A DNA stretch of 6,292 nucleotides from Acidobacteriota bacterium. GTDB lineage: Bacteria > Acidobacteriota > Terriglobia > Terriglobales > Acidobacteriaceae. Location of the stretch: the NCBI GenBank assembly GCA_025353435.1, contig JANXQR010000219.1:1-6292 (forward strand). Reading direction: 5' to 3'. Within the stretch, counting starts at the first letter, position 1. Every line of letters starts with the position of its first letter. Of the stretch, positions 1 through 6,292 are shown piece by piece. The translations under genes were made by a program, and so were the position numbers. Below the pieces are notes generated by a model. It worked only from the letters and a program-made list of their open reading frames with translations, searched no databases and had not been told where the DNA came from.

Positions 1-92
1 AGTCGGCTCTCTGATTCAAGCCCGACGTGCGCGGCCTGAGAAGAGTTACGGACCGGCCAGAGTCTACCCTGGATTCCAGACCGTTGCCCTAG

Positions 93-251
93 TGTAGGCC
101 GCGTGAGCTAACTGTGGTCAATGATCCATTGCCGGCCGGAACCCGCTCTGCCAACGACAATTCCCATTATGTTCTCTGGAAACTCTTCGTCGCAACGGGC
201 GAAATCGTCGTCCGCGAGACCTCGGCTAAGGCTTCTCCACCGCAGGCGTAG
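93..251 (+). CDS. Possible short ORF or C-terminal gene remnant, unidentified
   Basis: This plus-strand frame is open from just after an in-frame TAG (90-92) to a TAG at 249-251. Its last 26 bases overlap the 3' end of the slipin gene on the other strand. The text looks protein-like, with a DPLPAG turn followed by an alternating polar/hydrophobic stretch (HYVLWKLFVATGEIVV), but I recognise no family. There is no ATG in frame; the only start candidate is a GTG at 114 with no clear ribosome binding site. The preceding stretch, 2-94, is open in a neighbouring frame that stops at 95-97. One frame change near 90-97 would therefore join both into a reading frame running in from the left edge. It may be the tail of a frameshifted gene convergent with the operon, or chance. 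The rest of 1-225 shows no RNA gene and no hairpin followed by a T-run that would serve as a terminator. Confidence 0.2.
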   Translation, partial: CRPRELTVVNDPLPAGTRSANDNSHYVLWKLFVATGEIVVRETSAKASPPQA

Positions 252-1020
252 GCGAGGCCGAAATGCTCAGCTTGTTCATCAGTGACAGCAACTCCACAGG
301 GAGCGGGAAAACGATTGTCGTGTTCTTCTCCACGCCAATCTCGGTCAGCGTCTGCAGATAGCGCAGCTGAAGAGTCAGTGGCTGTGTGGCGAGCAGCGCG
401 GCCGCATCTACCAGCTTTTGCGCGGCGTTGAATTCGCCCTCCGCATGGATGATCTTCGACCGCTTCTCACGTTCCGCCTCCGCCTGCTTGGCCATGGCGC
501 GTTGCATCTGTTCGGGCAGGTCCACCTGCTTCACTTCGACTGAAGCCACTTTTACGCCAAACGGCTCGGTGCGCTGGTCGATGATGCTTTGAATCCGCAG
601 ATTGAGCTTGTCACGATGGCTCAGTAACTCATCCAACTCGACCTCGCCAAGAACTGTACGCAGCGTGGTCTGCGCAAACTGCGAAGTCTGGTAGACGTAA
701 TTCTGCACCTTGATGGCGGCTAGGTTTGGCTCGACGACATAAAGCGTCACAACGGCGTTTACCTTGATCGTCACATTGTCCCGCGTGATTACGTCTTGCG
801 GCGGCACTTCCAATACTTCCTGGCGCAAGGAAATACGAACCATCTGGTCGAATGGCCGGAACACAAATATGACGCCCGGACCCTTGGGAGGATTCAGCGC
901 GCGACCCAGCCGAAAAATCACACCCCGCTCATAGTCGCGCAGGATCTTGATTGAATTGAACAGATAAAGTGCGATGATGGCCACGAAAACAAGAATCGGA
1001 ATGGGCAGAGCTGCGAGCAT
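226..1020 (-). CDS. Slipin / stomatin-like SPFH (band 7) membrane protein
   Basis: A 264-residue membrane-anchored SPFH-domain protein of the slipin family. These proteins oligomerise at the membrane and are thought to organise microdomains and assist membrane-protein quality control. A single hydrophobic anchor spans about residues 5-21. The SPFH domain follows (about 25-200), with the typical YERGVIFRLGR (30-40), GPGVIF (47-52), DVITRDNVTIKVNAVV (76-91) and LPEQMQRAMAKQAEAEREK (168-186) wording. The last of these begins a charged coiled coil, and the family's AEGE signature is at 193-196. A hydrophobic C-terminal segment, TTIVFPLPVELLSLM (234-248), corresponds in position to the region cleaved by the NfeD protease in Pyrococcus. 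Length is normal for bacterial slipins. The ATG start is supported by a good AAGGAAG site five bases upstream. It lies 54 bases downstream of nfeD, the standard pairing for this family. The substrate or client is unknown. Confidence 0.93.
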   Translation of the reverse strand: MLAALPIPILVFVAIIALYLFNSIKILRDYERGVIFRLGRALNPPKGPGVIFVFRPFDQMVRISLRQEVLEVPPQDVITRDNVTIKVNAVVTLYVVEPNLAAIKVQNYVYQTSQFAQTTLRTVLGEVELDELLSHRDKLNLRIQSIIDQRTEPFGVKVASVEVKQVDLPEQMQRAMAKQAEAEREKRSKIIHAEGEFNAAQKLVDAAALLATQPLTLQLRYLQTLTEIGVEKNTTIVFPLPVELLSLMNKLSISASPTPAVEKP

Positions 1021-1025
1021 TTGAT

Positions 1026-1032
1026 CTTCCTT
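1026..1032 (-). promoter_or_regulatory. Ribosome binding site of the slipin gene
   Basis: On the minus strand this reads AAGGAAG, five bases before the ATG at 1020-1018. It fixes the slipin start and shows that the gene has its own translation initiation signal in the 54-base gap after nfeD. Confidence 0.75.
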
Positions 1033-1074
1033 TTTACCACGCGTACTGTCAGCCGAATTGTACTCCAGCCAAGC

Positions 1075-2430
1075 TCAAACCACGGTAGGCGGCGGCTGCA
1101 ACGGAGTGACCCGCAACAGGTACTCGTCTCGGCCAATCACGAGCAATTGCGTACCTTTTGCGATAGCCTGATCGGCAACTGCCCTCCAAATTTCGCCCTC
1201 CACAAGTATGTGACCCTCCGGCGTGAGAGGCTCCATGGCAGAAGCAAAATGACCAACCAGCGCGTCGATCCCAACGCGAGTCTTCAGTCGTCGCGCCCTC
1301 ACGGCCAGTCGCACCAGAAACGCTGTAATCGCTCCGAACGCCGTGCTCAACGCCAGCGCGATCCACGGATTGACAGCCATCTCTGGGATTGGCGCCGCCA
1401 CCAGCGTCAGCGTACCCAGCGTGAGACACACAATGCCCGCGATAGCCAGCGCTCCATGGCCGCCGAACTTTGCCTCAAGCGCAATCAGAACCGCCGCCGC
1501 AATCAGCAGCATCACGGCGGTATAGCGAATGGGCAGAAGGTCGAGCGCAAAAATCGCCAGCAGCACCATCAGTGTGCCCAGCGCACCTGGAACGATGGTT
1601 CCCGGCGTGTTGAATTCCATATAAATCAGCAGCGCACCGCCCACCAGCAGCAGCAGGGCAATGTTGGGATTAATCAGCCACCCCAGCATGTCTTCGCGCA
1701 GTGTCGGCCTCACCAACTCGATGCGCGCATTCGCAAGATGCAGTGTCTGCTTGCTGCCATCCATCCGCGTGATTTCGCGATTGTTCAGGTCAGCAAGAAG
1801 CTGGGTTTCATTCGGAGCAATCAGGTCAATAAGGTGCTTGTCGAGCGCCTCTTCCGCCGTGTAAGAGTGAGAGCTCTGCACCGCAGCAATAGCCGCATCG
1901 ACGTTGCGGTTTCGGTGGCCCGCGTAGGAACGCAAAAATGCTTCCGCGTCGTTCTCCACCTTCTGTGCCATGGTTTCATCGGGCTTTCCGACTTCAAACA
2001 CCACGTGCGCCGCGCCGGCGTTTGTCCCCGGCGTCATCGCCGCCACGTCCGCCGCCTCCAGCACGAAGAATCCTGCCGATCCCGCGCGAGCACCCGCCGG
2101 AGTCACATACAGAATCACCGGAACACGCGAGCTCAGAATCGCTCCCGCCATGTGCCGCATCGAGTCCACCAGCCCGCCCGGTGTATTGATCTCGATCAGT
2201 ACTGCGGTCGCATGATCGTCCTCGGCGCGCGCGATCGCTCGGTCAAGCTGCCCCGCGGTCACAGGCTGAATCGTGTCATCGAGCACGAGCTTCTCAACCA
2301 GCGGCTGCTGCGCCCTTGCCGCACATCCGCCGCCCACAAGCGTTGCCGCCAGAAAAACTCTCGCCGCAATCCGCAAAGCTCGCCGAGCCTCGCAGCTCAC
2401 GGTCATCAAACCGAAGTTCGAGCAAAGCAT
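1075..2430 (-). CDS. nfeD: NfeD family membrane-bound serine protease (long form)
   Basis: A 451-residue long-form NfeD, a membrane serine protease of the ClpP/crotonase fold that acts with SPFH proteins. An N-terminal signal peptide (about 1-40, likely cut after ARA at 38-40) puts the protease domain outside the cytoplasmic membrane. That domain (about 43-235) has the oxyanion-loop motif INTPGGLVDSM (81-91) and the nucleophile region PAGARAGSAGFF with Ser118. MTPGTNAGAAH (132-142) follows, and the general base Lys157 lies in QKVENDA, so the Ser/Lys dyad known from Pyrococcus PH1510 is intact. About five membrane helices follow: roughly 252-273, 276-298, 302-320, 326-346 and 351-377. The C-terminal NfeD OB-fold (about 385-445) carries the usual GHILVEGEIWRA wording. 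The upstream start is favoured over the internal Met9 because AAGGAG lies six bases before it. The gene begins 20 bases after the TPR gene and is followed by the slipin, its probable partner and substrate. Despite the historical name, no nodulation role is implied. Confidence 0.95.
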   Translation of the reverse strand: MLCSNFGLMTVSCEARRALRIAARVFLAATLVGGGCAARAQQPLVEKLVLDDTIQPVTAGQLDRAIARAEDDHATAVLIEINTPGGLVDSMRHMAGAILSSRVPVILYVTPAGARAGSAGFFVLEAADVAAMTPGTNAGAAHVVFEVGKPDETMAQKVENDAEAFLRSYAGHRNRNVDAAIAAVQSSHSYTAEEALDKHLIDLIAPNETQLLADLNNREITRMDGSKQTLHLANARIELVRPTLREDMLGWLINPNIALLLLVGGALLIYMEFNTPGTIVPGALGTLMVLLAIFALDLLPIRYTAVMLLIAAAVLIALEAKFGGHGALAIAGIVCLTLGTLTLVAAPIPEMAVNPWIALALSTAFGAITAFLVRLAVRARRLKTRVGIDALVGHFASAMEPLTPEGHILVEGEIWRAVADQAIAKGTQLLVIGRDEYLLRVTPLQPPPTVV

Positions 2431-2436
2431 GTTGTG

Positions 2437-2442
2437 CTCCTT
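2437..2442 (-). promoter_or_regulatory. Ribosome binding site of nfeD
   Basis: On the minus strand this reads AAGGAG, six bases before the ATG at 2430-2428. This near-consensus site sits inside the 20-base gap after the TPR stop codon. It selects the first Met over Met9 and supports co-transcription of the two genes with separate strong initiation. Confidence 0.8.
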
Positions 2443-2450
2443 CGGGACAG

Positions 2451-4061
2451 CTACTGCTTCCCCTGTCCCTGACGCGCACTCACCTGGCGTAGGACATCCT
2501 GTGCGGCTTGGCTGTTTGGATTCAGTTTCAGCGCCTCACCTGCATCGCGGGTGGCGTCATCCAAATGGCCGGCGGACAGTTCCAGGCGAGCCAACACAAG
2601 ATACGCACTGGCTGTGGGGCGCAGTTCCAAAGCTGCCTGCGCCTCCTTGCGGGCGCCCGCAGTGTCGCCCGTGCGCTCCCTTACCTCGGCCAACCCCTCG
2701 TGGGCGTCCTCGACGCGGCCATCCGCCGTTACTGATGCTTGGTAAAGCCGCTCAGCTTCGCGCAGCAGGCCCCGAGAAAGGTAGTCCCGCGCTTGACTCG
2801 CCAATGTCTTCGCGCGTTGCTCCGGCGTCAGTGCGGCCAGTCGCGTTGACTCCATCTGGTCCATCATCACCGACGCCTGGCGGAACGCCACCGCATCGAA
2901 CGCGCGCACAATTCGTTCCAGCGGCTCGGCTGATGAGGCGGCGGATGGGTCCTTCCATGCAGTGTCCAGGTCCAAAGCTTCACTGTCGGTGGGCCGCATC
3001 TTCAAGTACTGCGCCAACTCCGCAATCGCTCCCGCCACATCGTTATGCCGCTTCAGGCTCACTGCAAGGTTGAAGTGGTAGTCCGCATCAGTGGGGTCCG
3101 CGGCCACTGCCTGGCGGAACAAGGCGGTGCCATCGTGTCCCTGCCGGCTGATCGCAACTCCCTCGTTGTTCAGGACCGGCGCCAATGGAAGCACGCGGGC
3201 TACTCCCCCGAAAGCTATCTCGGCCTTCGCATAATTGCCTGAGAACATCAGCGACAGCCCGCGGTAGAAACCTGCCTCCAGCGCATCGGCGTCATTGCCC
3301 GTGACCTTGGCAAACGCAGTCGCTGCATCTTCGAACTGCTGCTCGGCGTAGTCCTCCCGCCCAAGCGCCATCCACGCCGCGCTGATATTGGGGCTCAACT
3401 TGACGGACTCCTGCAGGTGCCGCAGTCGCTCCGCCTGGTCCTGCTCGGTAATGCCGCGAATGTATTGCTCGAATGCGTCCAGGGGAAGGTTTGCGCCCGC
3501 GGCCACAAACGTTTCCTCTGAACCGCCAAACTGAGGATCCAGTTGCTTCGTCAGCTTCCACGCCAGCGAGTCGAACAGCGCAATCAGGTTGCCCATCTCG
3601 CCGCTCGCACGGATCGGATCGCTCATGCGCAGGTGGGGCACGTCCACAATCCGCGCCTCTGCCTCAATCTTGGTGCCGGCAGCCTGGTAGCTGCCCAGTA
3701 CGATCCAGTCCACGTCCATCGTCTGCGATAACTTCAGAGCGCTCGCCCGTGATGGCTGAAATCCCGGTGGCAGACCAAGATGATCGAGAGCATACAGCCG
3801 ATCGGCGCGGCTCAATGGCGCATACCCCGCCGACGCAAGCCGGCTCGACAAAATCTCCGGTACCGCCTCGCGAATCCACTCGAGAGTCGGTTGCCCCGTC
3901 GCGTTGTCGAACGGAAGCACCAGCAGAATCCGTCCATGCTCCTTCGCGGAGTCAGCAGCATCCTGCCCTCGGGCGGCACTGCAAACGGCAAGCGTGGCAG
4001 CTAGAACAATAGCTACCAATCGCCAAGTATGGCGCACGAATTGAAAAAAATGAGCGTACAC
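2451..4061 (-). CDS. Exported TPR protein with TolB/FlgO-like N-terminal domain
   Basis: A 536-residue, probably periplasmic tetratricopeptide-repeat protein. A signal-peptide-like segment covers about residues 9-30 (basic start, hydrophobic 16-27, then CSAARGQ). The LAVC at 24-27 is a poor lipobox because Val precedes the Cys, so signal peptidase I cleavage is more likely than lipidation. Residues 44-175 resemble the alpha/beta domain of TolB/FlgO/CsgG-like proteins: a strand ILLVLPFDNAT, a helix with EILSSRLAS, then VDWIVLGSYQ (116-125). About seven TPR-like helix pairs follow: near 226-255, 262-290, 294-322, 326-358, 417-448, 451-483 and 485-518. A less regular linker lies at 365-415. The start is GTG with only a weak AGG five bases upstream; a second in-frame GTG at residue 9 would give a tighter signal peptide. 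The gene is 19 bases downstream of the glycosyltransferase and 20 upstream of nfeD. TPRs imply protein binding, possibly within the NfeD/slipin assembly. The partner is not known. Confidence 0.87.
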   Translation of the reverse strand: MYAHFFQFVRHTWRLVAIVLAATLAVCSAARGQDAADSAKEHGRILLVLPFDNATGQPTLEWIREAVPEILSSRLASAGYAPLSRADRLYALDHLGLPPGFQPSRASALKLSQTMDVDWIVLGSYQAAGTKIEAEARIVDVPHLRMSDPIRASGEMGNLIALFDSLAWKLTKQLDPQFGGSEETFVAAGANLPLDAFEQYIRGITEQDQAERLRHLQESVKLSPNISAAWMALGREDYAEQQFEDAATAFAKVTGNDADALEAGFYRGLSLMFSGNYAKAEIAFGGVARVLPLAPVLNNEGVAISRQGHDGTALFRQAVAADPTDADYHFNLAVSLKRHNDVAGAIAELAQYLKMRPTDSEALDLDTAWKDPSAASSAEPLERIVRAFDAVAFRQASVMMDQMESTRLAALTPEQRAKTLASQARDYLSRGLLREAERLYQASVTADGRVEDAHEGLAEVRERTGDTAGARKEAQAALELRPTASAYLVLARLELSAGHLDDATRDAGEALKLNPNSQAAQDVLRQVSARQGQGKQ

Positions 4062-4070
4062 GACAGCCTG

Positions 4071-4076
4071 ATTATA
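4071..4076 (-). promoter_or_regulatory. Candidate -10 element (TATAAT) before the TPR gene
   Basis: On the minus strand this is a perfect TATAAT, lying wholly within the 19-base gap between the glycosyltransferase stop and the TPR GTG start. No convincing -35 is present: the 18-base-spacer position gives CGGCCA, three of six matches to consensus, and there is no extended TG motif. Transcription from here would begin about one to four bases before the GTG, giving a nearly leaderless mRNA, or would favour the second GTG at residue 9. A single hexamer can occur by chance. Confidence 0.3.
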
Positions 4077-4080
4077 GGCG

Positions 4081-5730
4081 TTAAGGACCGGAGGTGGCCG
4101 TCGTGGTCCGCATCGGCAGCCTTACTATGCCTCCCTCGGCCATAGCCTCAAACTGCCGGTTAAACCGCAGCACGCCCGCCCACATCCCATCATCGTGCGC
4201 CGTCCACAACACCGTCCCATTGAGCCGATGCGCCACCACCTCCGGCGACAAGTCATGGTGCAGTCCAAAGTAACGCTCATCGAGCGCCTGGCTCCTCCGC
4301 CCCAGCATCACCAGCGGCGGCGGATCGAACTTGGTCGAAAACACCAGCGCGGCCGAATAGCGCCCCGGCTCCTCAGCCGCACGCTCAATCTGCGCCTCTG
4401 AAAAATCGTCGATTGCCCACACGTCCCACGGCTCCTTCACGTAGCCAAGCTCGGGCCGCTTCAATTCATCCGTCACTGGCCACGCCGAAAGAACTGTCGC
4501 TCCCGGATAGGACTTCGTCAGTTGCGCAATCGCCGCCTGGTGCAGCCGGATCAGGTGCGCATAGGCCAGATTGTCTTCCGGGGCAAACCCATACGGCGGA
4601 TTCACAAACAGCCCCGCCACAAACGCCGCCGCCGACAGAACTGCCAACGCAGGCCAGTACGGCACCCGCCGTTGAAACGTCGATACCGCCAGCACCAATA
4701 CCAGCGGATACATAGGCAGCAGGTAGCGGCACAACAACGCGCCGCCCAGCACGCTGAACACCAGCGCATTCACGAGTAAAAGAATGAAAATGCGATTGCG
4801 CACGCCCACGCTTAACCCAACGCGCTCATTCCCTTCGGTATCGCGCCGCGGCTGCAGCAAAAGGGCCGCCAACGCTAGCAGCACTGGCACAAACATATTC
4901 ATATGTCCGTACAGGTGCAGCAGCCGATGTCCGAACGCAGCCAGAATTCGCAGCGGCGTAAGAGTCTCCTGTGCGTTGTAGCGCAGAAAATCCGCATTGC
5001 CAAACATAAACCCCGTCTTGGCGTAATGCCACCCGTACCATGCCGCCAACGGCACAACGCAACTCGCCAGCCACGCCGACTCCACAATCAGTCGCAGCCG
5101 TTCCGAGCTTTGCGCCCGCAGCCCCGTAACCAGACAAATCACAGCCAAAGTCAGCGGCACAAAAATTGCCGTCTCCTTTGAAAGCGCCGCCGCCATGAAC
5201 CACGCAGCCGCAACGCGCGGCCTTCGCTCACCTTCCGGCAGCGCGTACACCAGCCCCCACATCGTGCACGCCGCCGCGAAAATGTCTGCGTGCGCCAGCG
5301 TGCTTTGCGCAAACCATATCGGGTACAGTCCCGTCAGCACTACCACCCAGAACGCCACCGCCTTCGACCTGGAGATTCGCAGCGCCAGCCGCCACACGCC
5401 CAGCAGCCCGAGCGACGCCACCATCAGCACTGCCTCGCGCGTGACTTCGGGATAGTAACCAGACGCCTTCCACCACAGTGCCAGGTAGATGCTGGGCAGC
5501 GGCGGGTGCGCGTTACTCGCAGTCGAAGATGGAATCAGCGACCCGGTGCGAAAGAAATCCCACGCGGCAGGAATGTAGTAGCCTGCCTCATCCCAGAAGT
5601 AGGGAAGCCGCAGCAGCGTGAAATGGGTCAGATAAAGCGCGGCGAAGATGACCGGAAAAATCATCCACAAGGGAAAGGGGGCATCTCGGCGCGGTGGCTC
5701 GATCAGCTTTCTCAAGCGCAAGCGATTCAT
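4081..5730 (-). CDS. Family 39 (PMT/ArnT-like) membrane glycosyltransferase
   Basis: A 549-residue polytopic membrane protein of the GT39/PMT_2 (GT-C) type. This family moves a sugar from a polyprenyl-phosphate carrier to a protein, lipid or glycan on the outer face of the inner membrane. After a basic N-terminus comes helix 1 (about 22-41), then the family's first-loop acidic motif FWDEAGYY with Asp47-Glu48, the probable catalytic site. The HPPLP motif is at 75-79, AHAD at 146-149, SKETA at 184-188 and CRYLLPMYP at 334-342. About ten to twelve hydrophobic segments run to about residue 375. The last 170 residues have no membrane span and probably form a soluble extracytoplasmic domain. Length is close to ArnT. 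The ATG is the first usable start, since an in-frame TAG lies 12 bases upstream; the GAGG directly abutting it is too close to be a good ribosome site. It is preceded by the kinase gene (60-base gap). Donor and acceptor cannot be told from sequence. Confidence 0.88.
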   Translation of the reverse strand: MNRLRLRKLIEPPRRDAPFPLWMIFPVIFAALYLTHFTLLRLPYFWDEAGYYIPAAWDFFRTGSLIPSSTASNAHPPLPSIYLALWWKASGYYPEVTREAVLMVASLGLLGVWRLALRISRSKAVAFWVVVLTGLYPIWFAQSTLAHADIFAAACTMWGLVYALPEGERRPRVAAAWFMAAALSKETAIFVPLTLAVICLVTGLRAQSSERLRLIVESAWLASCVVPLAAWYGWHYAKTGFMFGNADFLRYNAQETLTPLRILAAFGHRLLHLYGHMNMFVPVLLALAALLLQPRRDTEGNERVGLSVGVRNRIFILLLVNALVFSVLGGALLCRYLLPMYPLVLVLAVSTFQRRVPYWPALAVLSAAAFVAGLFVNPPYGFAPEDNLAYAHLIRLHQAAIAQLTKSYPGATVLSAWPVTDELKRPELGYVKEPWDVWAIDDFSEAQIERAAEEPGRYSAALVFSTKFDPPPLVMLGRRSQALDERYFGLHHDLSPEVVAHRLNGTVLWTAHDDGMWAGVLRFNRQFEAMAEGGIVRLPMRTTTATSGP

Positions 5731-5790
5731 CCTCGAACGCTAAGTGTACGCGAGCAGCTTGCCTCTAAGTTCTCCGCAATCCAGTATTCG

Positions 5791-6292
5791 TCAGCCAGTC
5801 TTGCGCGGCAACCGCACCGTAAACCGCGTATCCCCCGGCTTCGACTCCACATCGATCTTGCCGCCAAACTTCTGCGTCACTATGCGATGCACAATCTCCA
5901 GCCCCAGCCCCGTTCCCGAACCCTGCGGCTTGGTCGTAAAGAACGCTTCGAAAATATGTGGACGCACATCTTCCGGGATCCCCGACCCATGATCGCTAAT
6001 TGAGACCGCCAGCCACTCCGGCTCAATCCAAGTGCTGATCTCGATCTGCCCATTCGCAGGCGACGCATCCGCCGCATTGTCGATCAGGTTCGTCCACACC
6101 TGGCTCAGTGCCGACCCCCGCGTCGCAATCGTCGCCGGCGTCGCCCCAAAGAACTTCTCCACCTTGATCTGCTTGATCCGCAGCTTGTGTCCCAGAATGG
6201 TCAGCGTACTCTGCAGGCTGTCGTGGACATCCAGTTCCTTCGACGGTGTCTTCTCGTCGTATGCAAACTTCACTTTGTTCTCAATGAACACT
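5791..6292 (-). CDS. Sensor histidine kinase, C-terminal part (gene runs off the right edge)
   Basis: The last 166 residues of a two-component sensor kinase; the 5' part lies beyond the window, and the codon at 6291-6289 (GTG) is an internal Val, not a start. A complete HATPase_c ATP-binding domain is visible. Using residues numbered within the fragment, it has the N box QVWTNLIDNAADA (64-76, with the Mg-binding Asn at 72), the G1 box DHGSGIP (100-106), the F box IFEAFFTTK (113-121) and the G2 box GSGTGLGLEI (124-133). It ends in TRFTVRLPRKTG. Before it, DVHDSLQSTLTILGHKL (21-37) matches the linker style of kinases that often carry an N-terminal cyclic-nucleotide-binding-like domain, but that domain cannot be seen here. 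The phosphoacceptor His region is outside the window, as is any partner regulator. The gene reads toward the glycosyltransferase with a 60-base gap and no obvious terminator between them, so it may share its transcript. Confidence 0.95.
   Translation of the reverse strand, partial: VFIENKVKFAYDEKTPSKELDVHDSLQSTLTILGHKLRIKQIKVEKFFGATPATIATRGSALSQVWTNLIDNAADASPANGQIEISTWIEPEWLAVSISDHGSGIPEDVRPHIFEAFFTTKPQGSGTGLGLEIVHRIVTQKFGGKIDVESKPGDTRFTVRLPRKTG

Noticed and set aside
70..80. Small inverted repeat CTGG-ATT-CCAG as a terminator after the slipin gene
   Set aside because: The stem is only four pairs and no T-run follows on the minus strand, so it does not look like an intrinsic terminator.
1057..1062. 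TACAAT (minus strand) in the gap between nfeD and the slipin as an internal promoter
   Set aside because: No -35 match at 16-18 bases and no extended -10. The paired nature of the genes makes co-transcription the simpler explanation.
2322..2325. NfeD Cys36 or TPR Cys27 as a lipoprotein attachment site
   Set aside because: NfeD has GGGC and the TPR protein LAVC before the cysteine. Neither fits the lipobox well, and both have better signal peptidase I sites just after.
1021..2472. A 483-codon open frame on the plus strand opposite nfeD
   Set aside because: It is antisense to a clearly recognised NfeD protein. Its translation is rich in Arg, Gln, His and Ser with no domain, the usual shadow of a GC-rich gene.
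2273..3073. A 266-codon plus-strand frame opposite the TPR and nfeD junction
   Set aside because: Low-complexity Pro/Arg/Ser/Ala-rich translation, no domain, no ribosome site, and it crosses two well-supported genes on the other strand.
5290..6003. A 237-codon plus-strand frame opposite the glycosyltransferase and kinase
   Set aside because: It overlaps two genes with clear family motifs; its translation is dominated by Arg, Gln and His and lacks any recognisable fold.
6289..6291. GTG at the right edge as the start of a short kinase-like ATPase
   Set aside because: The text before the ATPase domain matches the kinase linker and the frame remains open at the edge, so the gene almost certainly continues outside the window.

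Overview
The window comes from a bacterium with fairly GC-rich coding DNA. Protein style suggests Acidobacteriota, possibly the Terriglobales/Koribacter side: the sensor kinase wording, the TPR protein with a TolB/FlgO-like front end, and a long NfeD placed before a slipin. That assignment is an inference from recognition, not the result of a search.

All five well-supported genes lie on the minus strand, so transcription runs from the right edge to the left. In that order they are: the 3' part of a sensor histidine kinase gene (5791 to the right edge); a family-39 membrane glycosyltransferase (4081-5730); an exported TPR protein with a TolB/FlgO-like N-terminal domain (2451-4061, GTG start); a full-length NfeD membrane serine protease (1075-2430); and a slipin/stomatin-like SPFH protein (226-1020). 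The gaps between them are 60, 19, 20 and 54 bases, so a single transcription unit is plausible. At minimum, TPR-nfeD-slipin looks like an operon. A perfect TATAAT hexamer in the 19-base gap before the TPR gene may start a separate TPR-nfeD-slipin transcript.

The functional core is the NfeD/slipin pair. In Pyrococcus the equivalent proteins are a Ser/Lys-dyad membrane protease and a stomatin whose hydrophobic C-terminal segment it cleaves. Here the protease dyad is intact (Ser118, Lys157) and the slipin has a matching hydrophobic segment at residues 234-248. The TPR protein is probably periplasmic, on the same side as the protease domain. It may be an accessory or scaffold component, but this is inferred only from gene position.

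The left edge (1-225) holds no convincing gene, RNA or terminator. A short plus-strand frame (93-251) gives protein-like text and runs convergently into the slipin 3' end. It could be the tail of a frame-broken gene, but the evidence is weak. No tRNA, rRNA, CRISPR array, insertion sequence or notable repeat was seen.
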